Positions 1-11,688 are shown, counted from the stretch's first letter. The stretch: 64,000 nt of DNA from Paracoccaceae bacterium (GCA_947504705.1 CANNIA010000007.1:1-64000), one strand, 5' to 3'. Notes: a model not told the origin generated them from the letters alone. Numbers and translations are program-made.

Positions 1-44
1 ATTCGCGCCATTTGGTCTTCGGAAAGCAAGAACATTTCGCTCAT
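1..44 (-). CDS. IS5-family transposase, N-terminal fragment (runs off the left edge)
   Basis: Reading leftwards from an ATG at 44, the sequence encodes MSEMFLLSEDQMARI. This matches the usual start of IS5-family (IS427/IS1031-like) DDE transposases, typically MSxxFWLTDEQMARL. A good ribosome-binding sequence, AAGGGGG, lies just upstream of the ATG. Only 14 complete codons are inside the window, so it is unknown whether the element is intact or which subgroup it belongs to. The right end of the element should lie between about 60 and 117, but I could not define its terminal repeat. Confidence 0.55.
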   Translation of the reverse strand, partial: MSEMFLLSEDQMAR

Positions 45-117
45 AGCAGCACCCCCTTGGTGCCGCCAATGAATCAATGAGTTGCCGTGCCCGCAAGCAA
101 TTTAATGGGTCCAGAGC

Positions 118-549
118 CTAGTAAGACGTACAATTCGTCTGATATCCAATTGTTGTGCAGTTCGTGTAAGTGGGACTCGTCGGCTGAAACGAATCAGCAA
201 TGATTGCTGCACTCGCAGCGGCAGCGGCGTTGTACTCTCTGTTCTGTGCCGCGATGACTGCATTGTCGTCGGTCTTCGTCCTCTCACACACGAAGGTATG
301 TACTTCCTTTGCGGAGAGAGGATTGGGAACGCTGACTCCCCGATAGTTTGCGTATAGGCCCCCTTGGGCTTTGCAGTGCTCGATGGCACGGTCCATGGCC
401 TCTGGTGTTAGCGTCGGTGTGGTTCCGTACGCTTGGTAGCTCACAGAAATGAGGTTCGGCGTCGCCTTCTCGACCATCATCTCTGTTGGCTGACAGGCGC
501 TGACGCCAAGCACTGAAACCATGCCGATCCAACCACTTAGCAACTTCAT
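118..549 (-). CDS. small hypothetical lipoprotein
   Basis: A 143-residue protein. It starts with a hydrophobic signal segment (MKLLSGWIGMVSVLGVSACQ) ending in a plausible lipobox, V-S-A-C, at about residue 19, so it is probably a lipoprotein anchored in a membrane. The mature part is polar, has an alanine-rich stretch in its second half, and ends with a short Cys/Thr-rich tail (NCTTIGYQTNCTSY) that could hold a disulphide. I chose the start at 549 because an upstream in-frame Met would place the signal peptide internally. The function is not recognised. It lies between an IS edge and tRNA-Lys, a typical accessory position. Confidence 0.65.
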   Translation of the reverse strand: MKLLSGWIGMVSVLGVSACQPTEMMVEKATPNLISVSYQAYGTTPTLTPEAMDRAIEHCKAQGGLYANYRGVSVPNPLSAKEVHTFVCERTKTDDNAVIAAQNREYNAAAAASAAIIADSFQPTSPTYTNCTTIGYQTNCTSY

Positions 550-783
550 GATGCCCCACAGCTTTTGACTTCGGACATCTTTGGGTTGAGACGTTGCGGG
601 TGTCAATAGGCGGGGGGTGGTGAAGTGACAGACCCAGAGATTTTCTGTGCTTCTTCACTTGGGCCATCAGAAGAATCGTCTTCCGCTACCCTCAAGACCT
701 AAGTTTATAACTGTTTACAACTCTTGGTCCGACACATTGGGCAGACCAAGATTCTCCTAACCTGTTGTAATTACAGGAAAAAG

Positions 784-859
784 TGGTGAGCCGGACAGGA
801 TTCGAACCTGTGACCCGCTGATTAAAAGTCAGCTGCTCTACCAACTGAGCTACCGGCCC
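784..859 (-). tRNA. tRNA-Lys (anticodon TTT)
   Basis: A complete 76-nt cloverleaf read on the minus strand. The acceptor stem is GGGCCGG paired with CCGGCTC, with one G-U pair. The anticodon loop CTTTTAA carries TTT, the T-loop is TTCGAAT, and the CCA end is encoded. It stands alone; the nearest genes are the small lipoprotein on one side and dapF, on the other strand, on the other. Confidence 0.97.
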
Positions 860-954
860 CACGAGGCGGCTGATTAGTGACGGCAGCCCCAAGGGTCAAG
901 GGCAAAAGCGCGCGGCACTGGCAAAACAGGCTGGTCGGGCGTATATGCCGGTTC

Positions 955-1794
955 ATGAAGGACACCAAGGCACAGACAGGCCTGCCGTTCATGAAAATGC
1001 ACGGGGCTGGCAATGACTTCGTGGTCATCGACTCACGCGGAAGTGGGACGGTGATGACCGAAGGGTTGGCGCGTGCGCTGGGGGATCGGAACCGGGGCGT
1101 GGGGTTCGATCAGCTGGCTGAGATTACCGACGCTGAGGGCGCCGATTTCGGGCTGGTGTTCTGGAACAGCGATGGGTCGCAGGCGGGGGCGTGCGGCAAC
1201 GCGACGCGCTGCGTGTCGGATTACGTGATGCGAGGGCTTGGGGCTGATCGGGTGGATCTGGTGACCGCTCGCGGTGGGCTGCGGGCGGAACGGCTGCCGG
1301 ATTGCAGGGTGTCGGTGAACATGGGGCAGCCTCAGTTGGGCTGGGACCAGGTGCCGTTGGCGCGGGCGGTGGATACGCTGCATCTGCCGCTGGGCGGCGA
1401 TCCTGTCGCGGTTGGGATGGGCAATCCGCATTGCGTGCGATTCGTGGGGGATGCAGAGGCGGTCGATCTGGCAGGTGTGGGTCCGAGGCATGAGCATGAT
1501 CCCTTGTTCCCGGAACGGACCAATGTGGAGTTCGTCTCGGTTCTTGGCCCGGATCATCTGCGGATGCGGGTGTGGGAGCGGGGGGCGGGGATCACCTTGG
1601 CCTGCGGCTCGGGGGCTTGCGCGACAGCGGTGGCTGCGCATCTGCGGGGCCTGACCGGGCGGCATGTGGTGATCGAGGCAGATGGCGGCACGCTGGAGAT
1701 CGACTGGCGCGAGGATGGCGTCTGGCTGACCGGGCCGGTGGCGCGGGTGTTTGATGGCGTGTTGTCGCCCGACTATGTTGCCGCGCACAGATGA
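955..1794 (+). CDS. dapF: diaminopimelate epimerase
   Basis: DapF interconverts LL- and meso-diaminopimelate in the lysine and peptidoglycan precursor pathway in the cytoplasm. The 279-residue protein has the family hallmarks: the N-terminal [12 protein letters not shown] motif and the two catalytic cysteine motifs GACGNATRC and ACGSGACAT. These act as the acid/base pair of this cofactor-independent racemase. I chose ATG 955 because it leaves a normal short N-terminus before [10 protein letters not shown]; upstream in-frame codons would add residues not seen in the family. Its stop overlaps the start of mtaB by four bases (ATGA), so the two are translationally coupled. This pairing of dapF with mtaB is common in alphaproteobacteria. 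Confidence 0.96.
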   Translation: MKDTKAQTGLPFMKMHGAGNDFVVIDSRGSGTVMTEGLARALGDRNRGVGFDQLAEITDAEGADFGLVFWNSDGSQAGACGNATRCVSDYVMRGLGADRVDLVTARGGLRAERLPDCRVSVNMGQPQLGWDQVPLARAVDTLHLPLGGDPVAVGMGNPHCVRFVGDAEAVDLAGVGPRHEHDPLFPERTNVEFVSVLGPDHLRMRVWERGAGITLACGSGACATAVAAHLRGLTGRHVVIEADGGTLEIDWREDGVWLTGPVARVFDGVLSPDYVAAHR

Positions 1795-3053
1795 ATGTGC
1801 CGCAGAAACCACCTGTCTTCGCGACGCTTGGCTGTCGGCTGAACGCCTATGAGACCGAGGCGATGAAGGAACTGGCGGCGGCGGCGGGGCTGTCGGATGC
1901 GGTGATCGTGAACACCTGCGCAGTGACGGCCGAAGCGGTGCGCAAGGCCAAGCAGGAAATCCGGCGGTTGTCGCGCGAGAATCCGGGCGCGGCGATCATC
2001 GTGACCGGTTGTGCTGCCCAGACCGAGCCAGAGACCTTTGCCGCGATGGCCGAGGTGACGCGGGTCGTAGGCAACCATGAGAAGATGCAGGCCGAGACCT
2101 GGAAGGGCATCGCCGCGCCGGACCTGATTGGCGAGACCGAGCGGGTGCAGGTCGACGACATCATGTCGGTGCGGGAAACCGCTGGGCACCTGATCGACGG
2201 GTTCGGGCGGCATCGGGCCTATGTTCAGGTGCAAAACGGCTGCGACCATCGCTGCACCTTCTGCATCATCCCCTTTGGCCGGGGCAATTCGCGGTCGGTT
2301 CCGGCAGGGGTGGTTGTCGAGCAGATAAGCCGACTGGTCGATAAGGGCTTTAACGAGGTGGTGCTGACAGGGGTCGACTTGACCTCTTGGGGTGCTGATC
2401 TGCCCGCAACGCCACGTTTGGGCGATCTGGTGCGGCGAATCCTCAAGCTGACCTCGGTGCCCCGGCTGCGGATCAGTTCCATCGATTCCATCGAGGCCGA
2501 TCCGGCCCTGATCGAGGCGATTGCGACGGAGCCACGCCTGATGCCTCATCTGCATCTTTCGCTGCAGGCCGGGGATGACCTGATCCTAAAGCGAATGAAG
2601 CGGCGGCACCTGCGGGATGACGCGATCCGGTTTTGCCACGACATCCGTGCCCTGCGGCCTGATATGGTTTTCGGGGCCGACATTATCGCGGGTTTTCCGA
2701 CCGAGACCGAGGCGATGTTCCAGCGCAGCCTTGATCTGGTGCAGGATTGCGGGCTGACCTTCCTGCATGTCTTCCCCTTCAGCCCTCGCAAAGGCACGCC
2801 AGCCACTCGGATGCCGCAAGTGAAGGGGCCGGAGATCAAGGAACGTGCAGCGCGGTTGCGAGCGGCGGGGGAAGTAGTCTTGCAGGCACACTTGCTGGCG
2901 CAGGTCGGGCAGGTGCATCGCGTGCTGACCGAAGGGCCACGCCTTGGCCGGACAGCGCAATTCACCGAAGTCGCGTTCTCCGAAGACCAGCCGGAAGGCA
3001 CGATTCTTGACGTGCTGATCCGGGGGCAAGACGGGGCGCAGCTTTTGGCTTAG
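1791..3053 (+). CDS. mtaB: tRNA t6A37 methylthiotransferase MtaB
   Basis: A radical-SAM methylthiotransferase that converts N6-threonylcarbamoyladenosine at position 37 of ANN-decoding tRNAs to its 2-methylthio derivative. The 420-residue protein has the N-terminal UPF0004 domain starting [15 protein letters not shown], with further cluster-ligand cysteines in VNTCAVT and TGCAAQ. The radical-SAM motif [16 protein letters not shown] follows at about residue 147. The order fits the MiaB/MtaB/RimO family, and the GCRLN and CIIPFGRG wording favours MtaB over MiaB. It is coupled to dapF by an ATGA overlap. It ends six bases before the convergent polysaccharide operon, with no visible terminator between them. 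Confidence 0.93.
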   Translation: MNVPQKPPVFATLGCRLNAYETEAMKELAAAAGLSDAVIVNTCAVTAEAVRKAKQEIRRLSRENPGAAIIVTGCAAQTEPETFAAMAEVTRVVGNHEKMQAETWKGIAAPDLIGETERVQVDDIMSVRETAGHLIDGFGRHRAYVQVQNGCDHRCTFCIIPFGRGNSRSVPAGVVVEQISRLVDKGFNEVVLTGVDLTSWGADLPATPRLGDLVRRILKLTSVPRLRISSIDSIEADPALIEAIATEPRLMPHLHLSLQAGDDLILKRMKRRHLRDDAIRFCHDIRALRPDMVFGADIIAGFPTETEAMFQRSLDLVQDCGLTFLHVFPFSPRKGTPATRMPQVKGPEIKERAARLRAAGEVVLQAHLLAQVGQVHRVLTEGPRLGRTAQFTEVAFSEDQPEGTILDVLIRGQDGAQLLA

Positions 3054-3059
3054 GTCAAT

Positions 3060-4478
3060 CTAGGTCCGGCGATAGATGTCCTCATAACGGGTGATGTCGT
3101 CTTCTCCGAGGTAGGAGCCGGTCTGCACCTCGATCAAGACCACCGGAACCTTGCCCGGATTCTCCAGACGGTGAACTGCGCCCAAGGGGACATAGACGGA
3201 TTGATTCTCGGTCAGCATGCGCTGATCGGAGCCAATGGTGACCTGCGCTGTCCCTTCGACCACGATCCAATGTTCAGCCCGATGGACATGGCTTTGCAGG
3301 CTAAGGGAGCCACCAGGTTTCACGACGATGCGCTTGACCTGAAAACGCTCGCCAACGGCCAGGCTTTCAAACCATCCCCATGGCCGGTGATCCTTGGAAA
3401 AGCTTTCGGCCTGCCGGGCATTGCGGGCCTTCAGCGTAGCGACTGCCTGTTTCACGTCTTGGGCGCGATTCTTGTGCGCAATGAGCACGGCGTCCGGCAT
3501 TGCCACGGCAACAATATCCTCAAGACCAATACCGACGATTTCCAACCCGTCGGCCTCGGACCGCAGAAGCGTGTTTCGGCAGTCGATCGCAGTGGCCGCG
3601 CCTGAAAGCGCAAGGCCGTCGGTTTCCGTTTCACGCCAGACGGCGGCCCAATCGCCAAGATCGGACCACCGCCCGGAATAGGGCACGACGACAAGGTTCC
3701 GCGCCTTCTCCATCACGGCATAGTCGATTGAGATCGCCTCGGCTTTGGCCCAGGCAATAGGCTCAAGCCGGGTAAAGCCCAGATCATGCGATGCCCCGGC
3801 AAGTGCTGCCTGAACCGCAGCGAAGAGTTCGGGTTTTTCTTGGCGGAAGGCCTTAAGCAGGGTTGCCACAGTTGCCAAGAATATCCCGGCATTCCAGAGA
3901 TACCGCCCCTCGGCAAGCATCCCTGCGGCGCTTTCGGCATTGGGTTTTTCGACAAAGCTGCGCAGCGCAATCGGTTCTGGTGCTGTACCTGCGGGCTTCC
4001 AATCCAGTTCGAGATACCCAAAGCCGGTTTCTGGCCGATCCGGAGTGAGACCGAAGGTTACGATCTGGCCCGCTCTGGCTGCATCCACTCCAGCCAGCAC
4101 TGCCGCCGAGAAGGCCGCTGCGTCGGGGATGACGTGATCCGACGGCGCGATCAAAATGAGCCCTTCGGAATCGGTCTGGGCCCGGAACAGGGACGCTGCA
4201 AGGATGGCGGCTGCAGTGTCGCGCGGCTGGGGTTCAATAAGGACGGCCTCGGCGGCGATTCCGGCTGCGGAAAGCTGGTCGGTCACAATGAAGCGGAACG
4301 TGTCTGATGTAACGATGATGGGTGCGGAAAAGGCCTGACCGTATAGCCGCCGTGCCGAGGCCTGAAAGAGACTTTCCCCTTCAAGAAGCGAAGCGAACTG
4401 CTTGGGATGGCTCTTGCGGCTAAGCGGCCAAAGCCGGGTGCCAGAGCCGCCACAGAGCAGGACCGGGGTGATCGTCAT
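3060..4478 (-). CDS. mannose-1-phosphate guanylyltransferase / mannose-6-phosphate isomerase
   Basis: A bifunctional type II enzyme of about 472 residues that makes GDP-mannose for surface polysaccharide. The N-terminal nucleotidyltransferase domain has the signature VLLCGGSGTRLWPLSRKSHPKQF at residues 6-28. The C-terminal cupin (isomerase) domain begins near FSKDHRPWGWFE and contains the metal-site pattern QSHVHRAEHW. Start 4478 was chosen because it begins just before the signature and overlaps the stop of the upstream GSCFA gene by four bases (ATGA). Homologues are named ManC, CpsB, AlgA or XanB; I leave the symbol empty because the pathway is not defined here. Confidence 0.93.
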   Translation of the reverse strand: MTITPVLLCGGSGTRLWPLSRKSHPKQFASLLEGESLFQASARRLYGQAFSAPIIVTSDTFRFIVTDQLSAAGIAAEAVLIEPQPRDTAAAILAASLFRAQTDSEGLILIAPSDHVIPDAAAFSAAVLAGVDAARAGQIVTFGLTPDRPETGFGYLELDWKPAGTAPEPIALRSFVEKPNAESAAGMLAEGRYLWNAGIFLATVATLLKAFRQEKPELFAAVQAALAGASHDLGFTRLEPIAWAKAEAISIDYAVMEKARNLVVVPYSGRWSDLGDWAAVWRETETDGLALSGAATAIDCRNTLLRSEADGLEIVGIGLEDIVAVAMPDAVLIAHKNRAQDVKQAVATLKARNARQAESFSKDHRPWGWFESLAVGERFQVKRIVVKPGGSLSLQSHVHRAEHWIVVEGTAQVTIGSDQRMLTENQSVYVPLGAVHRLENPGKVPVVLIEVQTGSYLGEDDITRYEDIYRRT

Positions 4479-5863
4479 TCGGCCTTGTGGCCCGCCAGTC
4501 GGGGCGCAGGGGCGTGGATCCAGTCTTGCTTCAGCCTCCATTCTTCGCGTGCGGGGAATTTTCGTGCATGTTCGGCAAGCATGACCTTGGCTTCGTCGCG
4601 CCTGCCAATGTGGCGGCACAAGAGGATCATGCGTTCAAGTGGCATGGGCCGTCCTGGCGAAAGTGCCGCTGCCCGTGTGAGTGCGGTCCATGCCTCGGGT
4701 AGCAAGTTCACGCCGCGCAGACTGCTGGCTTCAAGCAGCAGAATGTCGGTGTTGCTGTCGGCGATTTCGCGGTTCTGCCCCACAAGATCGACAGCCTCTT
4801 GATACTGCTTGGTGTCGACGAGTTTCCGCAAGGAGGCACGAACGTTAGCCAGCCTGTTGAAGAGTTCGCCGGCTGCAGAGTGGCCTTCGAAGCCAGCAAC
4901 GTAGTTGTTCAGGACCCTCGACATGATCTTGTCGACAAGCTCGGGCGAAACATGGCGATAGTCGCCCCTGGACCAGGCCACATTCGGATCCGACAAGGTG
5001 ACGGCTTCATAGGACGGAAAGTAGTCGACGCCTTCCTTTCCGATGAGAAATTCGTCGATTGCTGCGCGCTGGGCGGCCTTGGAATAGGCGTTCGCGGTCA
5101 AGACATCCATCTCGCGGAAGGTTGTGATCAGCGGCACGGGCGAAACCGTGATCAGCATCTTGAGCGGCTTCGTACGATACTTCAGCAAAAGCGCATAAAA
5201 CTCTTCAAGCGCTTCAAGGACATCGCTGTAGCTGAGGACACGAAATTCAAAACGGTCGGGGTCAGCGTTTACCATTGAAACCGGCGGTGCGGTGTTCAGG
5301 TAAAGACCAAGCTCGTGGTCGAACCAGGTCTCAACATAGCCCAAGGTGACGATGACAACATCGGCTTCCACGATGCGCGCCATGACATCCAGGCAACGGT
5401 TCCGAAACTCCAGGATCTGGCCCGTGGGGAATTCGATCCGGGGCAGTCCCAACTGGCAATCGGCATAGGCGCCGTTTCCGACACGGTAGAACAGGTCGAC
5501 GCCTGGGAAAGTGTCGCGCTCAACCGCCCAGCGAAGCTCATTCGTGATCGAATGGATCGAATACTTGTTGAAGATGTTCGGCGTGAAATTTGCCGTCTGT
5601 CCGATCGGGCCCAGATCGAATTCGGCGCTTAGGACGCTGTTGCCGATACCTTGCAACGAGGTCTCGATCCTGCGGGCAAAGCACGAGCCGACGGCGAAGA
5701 TCGTGTCTTGCTTTTCGATCCGGAAACTTGGTCTGCTTTGCGGTGCGGCAAAAGGGTAAAGCCGGTCTCCGTCACGTTCAGGCGTTGGGTACTTTCGAAA
5801 TTCATTCTTTCGGGTGCGGTCCATCGCCGCCGCTGCGCTGACTTGTTCGATATGCTGGCCCAT
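4475..5863 (-). CDS. GSCFA-domain protein (polysaccharide-associated)
   Basis: A 462-residue protein with the diagnostic motif VGSCFARRIE near residue 58, followed by the GSCFA domain (SGNH-hydrolase-like) to about residue 330. The last ~110 residues are helical and resemble short TPR-type repeats. GSCFA proteins are common in polysaccharide clusters and are suspected esterases or acyltransferases acting on glycans; the exact reaction is unknown. A strong ribosome-binding sequence (GGAAGG) precedes the ATG at 5863. The gene overlaps the GDP-mannose gene downstream, so both are co-transcribed. No signal peptide is visible, which suggests a cytoplasmic location. Confidence 0.88.
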   Translation of the reverse strand: MGQHIEQVSAAAAMDRTRKNEFRKYPTPERDGDRLYPFAAPQSRPSFRIEKQDTIFAVGSCFARRIETSLQGIGNSVLSAEFDLGPIGQTANFTPNIFNKYSIHSITNELRWAVERDTFPGVDLFYRVGNGAYADCQLGLPRIEFPTGQILEFRNRCLDVMARIVEADVVIVTLGYVETWFDHELGLYLNTAPPVSMVNADPDRFEFRVLSYSDVLEALEEFYALLLKYRTKPLKMLITVSPVPLITTFREMDVLTANAYSKAAQRAAIDEFLIGKEGVDYFPSYEAVTLSDPNVAWSRGDYRHVSPELVDKIMSRVLNNYVAGFEGHSAAGELFNRLANVRASLRKLVDTKQYQEAVDLVGQNREIADSNTDILLLEASSLRGVNLLPEAWTALTRAAALSPGRPMPLERMILLCRHIGRRDEAKVMLAEHARKFPAREEWRLKQDWIHAPAPRLAGHKAE

Positions 5864-6211
5864 TCTTTACCTTCCCGACGGACTGCAGCTTCAAACTTCT
5901 GGCCGGCCAGTGCCGACGCGACAACGTAGGGTTGATCTCTGCATGCTTGGTGACACTATTCCCCCCATGTCCGGTGACGTCAAGCGCCGGGCCTGAAAAC
6001 ACATGTTGGTGCGCGGATGCAACCTGCCGGTGAGGTACAACTGGTGTTAGATCTGCTGCCGTTGGGAGGCGATTCAGGTCGGCTAAGAGGCGCGATCAAA
6101 GGCTTTGGGGATTGGTTCGCCAGGCCCGTGGTTTCCAAGAACGGGCCTTGCTAGCGCCACGATTTCGCAGATATTGTCCGGCTTTGAAAAGATGGTGCGA
6201 GTGGTTAGACG
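5864..6211. promoter_or_regulatory. divergent promoter region of the polysaccharide genes
   Basis: About 350 bases without a gene between the minus-strand GSCFA operon and the plus-strand GT61 gene. It must hold promoters for both directions. I see no convincing -35/-10 pair. The only clear structure is the inverted repeat at 6122-6148, listed separately. Confidence 0.4.
6122..6148. repeat. 8-bp inverted repeat upstream of the GT61 gene
   Basis: AGGCCCGT at 6122-6129 and ACGGGCCT at 6141-6148 form a perfect 8-bp inverted repeat with an 11-base spacer, 64 bases before the GT61 start. No T-run follows it, so an operator or a leader hairpin is more likely than a terminator. Confidence 0.4.
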
Positions 6212-7438
6212 ATGGCAGACACGGAATTGGGATCAGATCCTCCCCTTACGCTTGACCTGACAACGGCAAACGGCGCCATCCGGTTGGTAAAGGATGCGTT
6301 TGTCGTGCCGGTGGCGGCGACTGCAAGCCCAAGCAGATTTTCTGCCTCTGGCGTGCTTGATGCCGATGGAAACATGGTCGAGCAGTCGATCAGCTGGTCG
6401 TCTTCGACCGAGCGTGTGAACCAGGACCCACAAAAACCTGCTGAAGTGAAACGGCTAGCGGGCCGCTACATTTTTGGCGGCGTGCTCTATGGCCATTTCG
6501 GTCACTTCATCGTCGAGTCGCTGGCGCGAATGTGGGCTCTGGACGCTGAGGGCGTCGAAGCGGACGGAATCCTGTTCACGCCAAAGGCGGTCGGCTTTCC
6601 GGAAAAATCCGTGCAGAAGCTGCATGGCCTTGCCAGTTTGCTGGGGGCTCGTCTGCCTTTTGTCGTGGCAAACGAACCCCTGCAGGTTGATGAGCTTTAC
6701 GTCCCGGTCCAGGGTTTCGGGATGAAGGACCTGATTGTGGGCAGCGAAGCCTTCCGGGGCTTCATCAACAAACATGCTGGGGCGTCAATTGCGCCTGAGG
6801 GTGCCGAAAAGCTGTATATCTCGCGTTCTGCCCTGCCGCGTGACCGGGGAAGCATTCTGGGCGAGTACAAGCTTGAGGAATACCTTCGCGCAGAAGGTTA
6901 TGACATTTTCCACCCGCAGCGGGCCACCCCCGAGGAACAGATCGCACGCTACAAGGCGGCACGGCTGATCATCGCGGAAGACTGCTCACCTGTTCACTTG
7001 CTGGGCTATGTTGGGAACTCCAACCAGAACGTGGCCGTCGTCTTGCGTCGCAGCATGACGATCGGTGCCTATTTGGCGCGGCAATTGCAGGTCTTCAAGG
7101 GAATGCAGGCGACCGAGATCGAGTGCCTTGTTGACGACTGGATCCCCATGCCGGGCGCACGCCCAAGTCGGAGTTCCTGGGGCGAGATCGATTTCGGCAG
7201 GCTTCAGGCTGCTTTGTTGGCCTCGGGTCACATTACCGGAACGACACCTTGGCCATCGCTGACCGAAGAAGAGCGCGCGGCCGAGCTTGAGCGCGTGGGC
7301 AAGATGCACGAGACCACGATGGAATCGTTCAAGGAGATTCAGGCAAAGCGTCAGGCCAAGGTCGCGCGTCACGATCAGGCTGGGCGTGAAGCCCAGGCCA
7401 GACGCGACGCCAAGGCCCAGAAAACCGCAGGCGGCTGA
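6212..7438 (+). CDS. GT61 (DUF563) family glycosyltransferase
   Basis: A 408-residue protein with the glycosyltransferase 61 pattern. YGHFGHFIVESLARMWAL around residues 94-111 is the conserved N-terminal motif, LYISRSALPRDRG follows near residue 204, and AEDCSPVHLLGYVGN near residue 256 corresponds to the conserved region that ends the domain. The last ~60 residues are highly charged, rich in Lys, Arg and Glu, and probably form a coiled coil, which is unusual for the family. GT61 enzymes transfer sugars such as xylose or GlcNAc; the donor here is unknown. With the divergent GDP-mannose and GSCFA genes it suggests a small exopolysaccharide or capsule locus. Confidence 0.85.
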   Translation: MADTELGSDPPLTLDLTTANGAIRLVKDAFVVPVAATASPSRFSASGVLDADGNMVEQSISWSSSTERVNQDPQKPAEVKRLAGRYIFGGVLYGHFGHFIVESLARMWALDAEGVEADGILFTPKAVGFPEKSVQKLHGLASLLGARLPFVVANEPLQVDELYVPVQGFGMKDLIVGSEAFRGFINKHAGASIAPEGAEKLYISRSALPRDRGSILGEYKLEEYLRAEGYDIFHPQRATPEEQIARYKAARLIIAEDCSPVHLLGYVGNSNQNVAVVLRRSMTIGAYLARQLQVFKGMQATEIECLVDDWIPMPGARPSRSSWGEIDFGRLQAALLASGHITGTTPWPSLTEEERAAELERVGKMHETTMESFKEIQAKRQAKVARHDQAGREAQARRDAKAQKTAGG

Positions 7439-7469
7439 TCATGGCGGCTGACACAGCGACCAAATTGCG

Positions 7470-8489
7470 TCATCGAACGCGGATTGTGTCGCCTGTTTGC
7501 AGGGTCGGGAACAGCTCGACCTTTGCGCCTTGGCTTGCCTTTCCTGCGATGATCTCGGCCGCCTTGCGACCGATTTCCGTCCTGCAGGCGTCCATCGTGG
7601 CCAGCTTTCGCGGTAGGCCGTCAAGCAATTCGACGCCATTGAATCCGGCCAGGCCGATGCGGTTTGGAACGTCAAGCCCTTGGGCAAGGCAGTACAGCAA
7701 GCCGCCCGCGCCGATCATGTCATTGGAGTAATATAGAAAATCGACATCTGGCGTCCGTGACAGGACTGCCGCAGTCATTTCGCGCCCCTTCAACAGGGCC
7801 GAACCGCCCGAGTAGAACTCGCGATCGACAAGCGTCAGCCCGGCCTTGGCGAGGGCTTGTTCGAAGCCCTCAAGCCGCTTCTTGGCGCGGAAATCGTTCG
7901 GCATTTGTGTGCCAAGAAAGGCAATGCGCTTGTAGCCGGCGGCGATGATCGCTTCGGCCATCTCGCGGCCGGCGCGGTGGTGCGAGATCCCGACAGCATG
8001 GTCGACCGGGTCGCCGTCGATATCCATGATTTCCACAATCGGGATTCCGGCTTGTGCCAGCATGGCGCGGGCGGCAGGGCTGTGTTCAAGGCCAGCCACG
8101 ATCATTCCCGAGGGCCGCCAGGACAGCATCTCATAGATGACGCTTTCCTCACGGTCGGGCAGGTAGTTGGTGACGCCGACGACCGGTTGTAGCCCGGTAC
8201 CGTCAAGCACTTCGGATATGCCGGTCATCACTTCGGGGAAGACCATGTTGGAAAGCGACGGGATCACCACGCCCACAAGGGTCACCCGCTGCGACGCCAG
8301 CGCCCCAGCGATCTTGTTTGGCACATAGCCCAGGGTTCGCGCGGCCTCGAGCACCTTTTCCCGCGTCGCCGCCGAAACGTCGCCCCGGTTCCGTAGCACC
8401 CGGCTGACAGTCATTTCCGAAACGCCCGAGGCTTCGGAGACATCCCGTAGGGTCAGGGCGTGGCGTGGTTCAGGCGAAGACTTGGTCAA
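7470..8489 (-). CDS. LacI-family transcriptional regulator (GntR-like)
   Basis: A 339-residue repressor. Residues 11-60 form the LacI helix-turn-helix and hinge (LTLRDVSEASGVSEMTVSRVLRN followed by GYVPNKIAGALASQ). The rest is a periplasmic-binding-protein-like effector domain (VGVVIPSLSNMVFPEV onward) of the type seen in gluconate repressors. No sugar-utilisation gene is beside it: the neighbours are the GT61 gene (convergent) and tRNA-Arg. It therefore probably controls genes elsewhere. A near-perfect LacI-type operator lies 82 bases upstream of its start, which suggests autoregulation. Confidence 0.92.
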   Translation of the reverse strand: MTKSSPEPRHALTLRDVSEASGVSEMTVSRVLRNRGDVSAATREKVLEAARTLGYVPNKIAGALASQRVTLVGVVIPSLSNMVFPEVMTGISEVLDGTGLQPVVGVTNYLPDREESVIYEMLSWRPSGMIVAGLEHSPAARAMLAQAGIPIVEIMDIDGDPVDHAVGISHHRAGREMAEAIIAAGYKRIAFLGTQMPNDFRAKKRLEGFEQALAKAGLTLVDREFYSGGSALLKGREMTAAVLSRTPDVDFLYYSNDMIGAGGLLYCLAQGLDVPNRIGLAGFNGVELLDGLPRKLATMDACRTEIGRKAAEIIAGKASQGAKVELFPTLQTGDTIRVR

Positions 8490-8570
8490 AGCGAGTGGCT
8501 CCGTTTCGGTTCAGCCTGGTCCCTTGTTAGCGCCAAAGAGAATACTTGTCCAAGCGGCATTCATTCGATA

Positions 8571-8584
8571 TGATAGCGCTAACA
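8571..8584. promoter_or_regulatory. LacI-type operator upstream of the LacI-family gene
   Basis: TGATAGCGCTAACA matches the palindromic LacI-family pattern TGNTANCGNTANCA at every fixed base. A weaker copy, TGTTAGCGCCAAAG, starts at 8525, 46 bases away and closer to the gene. Two sites about four helical turns apart would allow looping by a tetrameric repressor. The link to the neighbouring regulator is inferred from position. Confidence 0.65.
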
Positions 8585-8739
8585 GTCCCACAGGTCTCCC
8601 GGGGCTGACGAAATCCAGCGTGTCCTGCAAGCTCTCAACCTGGACACGATGGCATGGGGGGGCGGTGGGCCAAAACGCGCCTCCCCTTTTTCCTTCCGCC
8701 AGTTGCGTTTTGCCGCGTTTCACCGCATTGAAGACGCGT

Positions 8740-8815
8740 GGCTCCGTAGCTCAGGGGATAGAGCGGCCGCCTCCTAAGCGGCAGGTCGATGGTTCGAATC
8801 CATCCGGGGTCACCA
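8740..8815 (+). tRNA. tRNA-Arg (anticodon CCT)
   Basis: A complete cloverleaf with acceptor GGCTCCG/CGGGGTC (two G-U pairs), anticodon stem GCCGC/GCGGC around the loop CTCCTAA (anticodon CCT), T-arm GATGG-TTCGAAT-CCATC, and an encoded CCA. It ends only two bases before the stop codon of a convergent small exported protein gene. I see no sign of integration at its 3' end. Confidence 0.97.
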
Positions 8816-8817
8816 CT

Positions 8818-9165
8818 CTATTCGCCGGAATAGGTTGCTTCCTTGATATAGGCGTCGGGTACGCAGGGAAGCGTTGCTTCAAGCAGGGCTTCGGCGGCGG
8901 GCTTGTCCAGCAGATCCTGTGTGTAGACCACGAACACGGTGCCGCGCCCGTCGGTGTTAAAGCCGTCGAACTTAGCCGCGAAGTCCCAATAGGCTGTATG
9001 TCCGCAAGTGTTCAGGTCTGCTTCAAGACCGTTCCCTTGAACCAAGATACCGTCGTCCCATTCCATCGGCGGATGGTCGAAATAGCCGATCACGACCCAC
9101 CAGTCTGCCGCAAGAGAGACGGTGGGAAGGCATGTAATCGAGGCCGCTAGAAGTAGTTTCCGCAT
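8818..9165 (-). CDS. small exported protein of unknown function
   Basis: A 115-residue protein with a typical signal peptide (MRKLLLAASITCLPTVSLA, cleavage about residue 19). The mature protein is acidic and aromatic-rich (DWWVVIGYFDHPP) and keeps two cysteines (NTCGH and LPCVPD) that could form a disulphide in the periplasm. I recognise no family. It is transcribed in the same direction as gyrB, 42 bases downstream of it, and converges on tRNA-Arg. Confidence 0.75.
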   Translation of the reverse strand: MRKLLLAASITCLPTVSLAADWWVVIGYFDHPPMEWDDGILVQGNGLEADLNTCGHTAYWDFAAKFDGFNTDGRGTVFVVYTQDLLDKPAAEALLEATLPCVPDAYIKEATYSGE

Positions 9166-9207
9166 GTTTGCATCCTGTTGTTCGCCGGTCCGGCATTCGC
9201 CAACCGG

Positions 9208-11688
<2,481 letters not shown>

